From: Ceratopteris richardii
Lineage: Eukaryota; Streptophyta; Polypodiopsida; Polypodiales; Pteridaceae
DNA: 64,000 nucleotides
Reading direction: 5' to 3'
Assembly (NCBI GenBank): GCA_020310875.1
Contig: CM035407.1
Coordinates: 72,366,221 to 72,430,220 of the forward strand
A program made the translations under genes and the position numbers. Every line of letters begins with the position of its first letter. Position 1 is the first letter of the stretch. Below the pieces are notes generated by a model. It worked only from the letters and a program-made list of their open reading frames with translations, searched no databases and was not told where the DNA came from. Shown here piece after piece: positions 63,251 through 64,000 of the stretch.

Positions 63251-64000
63251 GAGCAAGAGAACATTTGCCTGTTATAACAATGAATTTTCAGGGTGAAATA
63301 ATCAAAGTTTTGATAGATTCAGGTGCACAAGTAAATTTGATCAGTTCAGCTTTGTTGGATAAGTTTAACCTAAAAAGGACTGAAAGCAAAACATTTATCA
63401 AAACCTTAGAAGGACGGATAATACAAAGCATGTCTTCACCTTCTATTGAAATTAAGTTCAATGAAGAATATATGAGAATAGATTGTGAAGAATGGCCAGA
63501 TCACATGATGACTGAGAAATTGATTTTGGGACAACCATGGCTAAAGCAAGGTAAAGTAATTTTGGATTTTGAAAAAATGAAGCTTAAGTTGACAGTAAAT
63601 GACAAAAGGTTTTTAATGATTTTATGGAGTAATGAAGAACAGGAAGATCAACAGGATATTCATGACTCAGACCTGGAAGGATTTACTTTTTCATTAGAAG
63701 ATATAAAGGCATTACCAATACAACCACTTTATGATCAAGGTTCATTCAATCAAAAACAGGAGAAAATTGAAGGAACAAAAGATGGTGAAGAGACAGAAGA
63801 AAGGTGGCAACCATGGAATAGTCAGAAGCATCAAGGCATCAGAACAAGAAGAATGTGGACACAAAGTACACACAAGCACTGCTCATCAAAACAAGTTCTC
63901 GAAACTAAATGGATATGGAAGCCAAAAAATTCCAAGAACAACCTATCAAAAGAAGAGGGGTTTATCCCTAGAACAGGGTCAACAAGGATCAAATATTATT
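63247..64000 (+). CDS. gypsy-2 post-integrase retropepsin domain, runs off window
   Basis: Open from 63241 to the window edge with no stop. After the frameshift at about 63245 it reads HLPVITMNFQGEIIKVLIDS and GAQVNLISSALL, a retropepsin active site with intact D-S-G (Asp codon 63316-63318). Then come a flap-like TLEGRIIQSM and TEKLILGQPWLKQGKVILDF, the ILG..W second half. Beyond it lies a charged tail with TKWIWKPKN, related to the WVPK repeats of gypsy-1. gypsy-2 has no protease before RT, so this domain may be its only protease. Confidence 0.85.

Larger units (their letters stand above)
32279..64000 (+). mobile_element. gypsy-2: Ty3/gypsy element split by two later insertions, 3' end outside window
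   Basis: The 5' LTR (32279-33094) is followed by a tRNA-Asp-type PBS and a non-coding leader. The leader is interrupted by a copia element (33619-38773) and by gypsy-1 (39316-56838). Excising both gives 33100-33618, 38779-39315 and 56844-58023 as one leader of about 2.2 kb before gag at 58024. The order then is gag, zinc knuckles, RT, RNase H, duplicated HHCC plus integrase, and a retropepsin-like domain open to the window edge. Continuity across the insertions is inferred from the target duplications and the shared AATCGCGATT words. Confidence 0.75.

Overview
The window is nuclear DNA of a land plant with a transposon-rich genome. It holds one host gene, broken by very long introns, and everything else that can be recognised is transposable elements or their remains. 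Spliceosomal introns, plant L1-like, Ty1/copia and Ty3/gypsy elements, GA/GT microsatellites and heavy nesting point to a fern, gymnosperm or similar large-genome plant. The sequence alone does not fix the species.

Host gene (7342-22389, minus strand): seven small coding exons splice into an intact 129-codon PDCD5/TFAR19-family protein. Introns are 60 bp to 13.1 kb. The 13.1-kb third intron (8762-21861) is filled with decayed copia, gypsy and LINE pieces, including a 2-kb LTR element without coding capacity (13848-15825) inserted in an older copia reverse transcriptase. A 6.3-kb L1-type LINE (22566-28903, minus) sits about 160 bp upstream of the gene's start codon, bounded by a perfect 16-bp target duplication. 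Older decayed elements lie downstream of the gene (2383-5880).

Nested retrotransposon block (31721-64000): a decayed 5' piece of a copia element (31721-32278) was invaded by a Ty3/gypsy element, here called gypsy-2 (LTR 32279-33094, primer-binding site 33100; it runs off the right edge). Its leader was later invaded by a 5.2-kb copia element (33619-38773, TSD TAATT) and by a 17.5-kb gypsy element on the minus strand, gypsy-1 (39316-56838, TSD GAGGT). gypsy-2 coding resumes at 58024 and continues past 64000.

What is unusual: both gypsy elements share an atypical pol layout. The integrase carries two tandem HHCC zinc-binding modules instead of one, and a retropepsin-like domain follows the integrase. 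In gypsy-2 that domain has an intact D-S-G and the usual protease before RT is missing. In gypsy-1 both positions are occupied, but the downstream one reads E-S-G. gypsy-1 also carries about 5 kb of extra coding sequence between integrase and 3' LTR (a 405-codon ORF and a ~1,070-codon accessory frame). The 5' leaders of gypsy-1, gypsy-2 and the LINE each contain palindromic repeats built on ATCGCGAT or ATCGTG. Most elements carry a few stops or frameshifts, so they are recent but probably not autonomous as sequenced.
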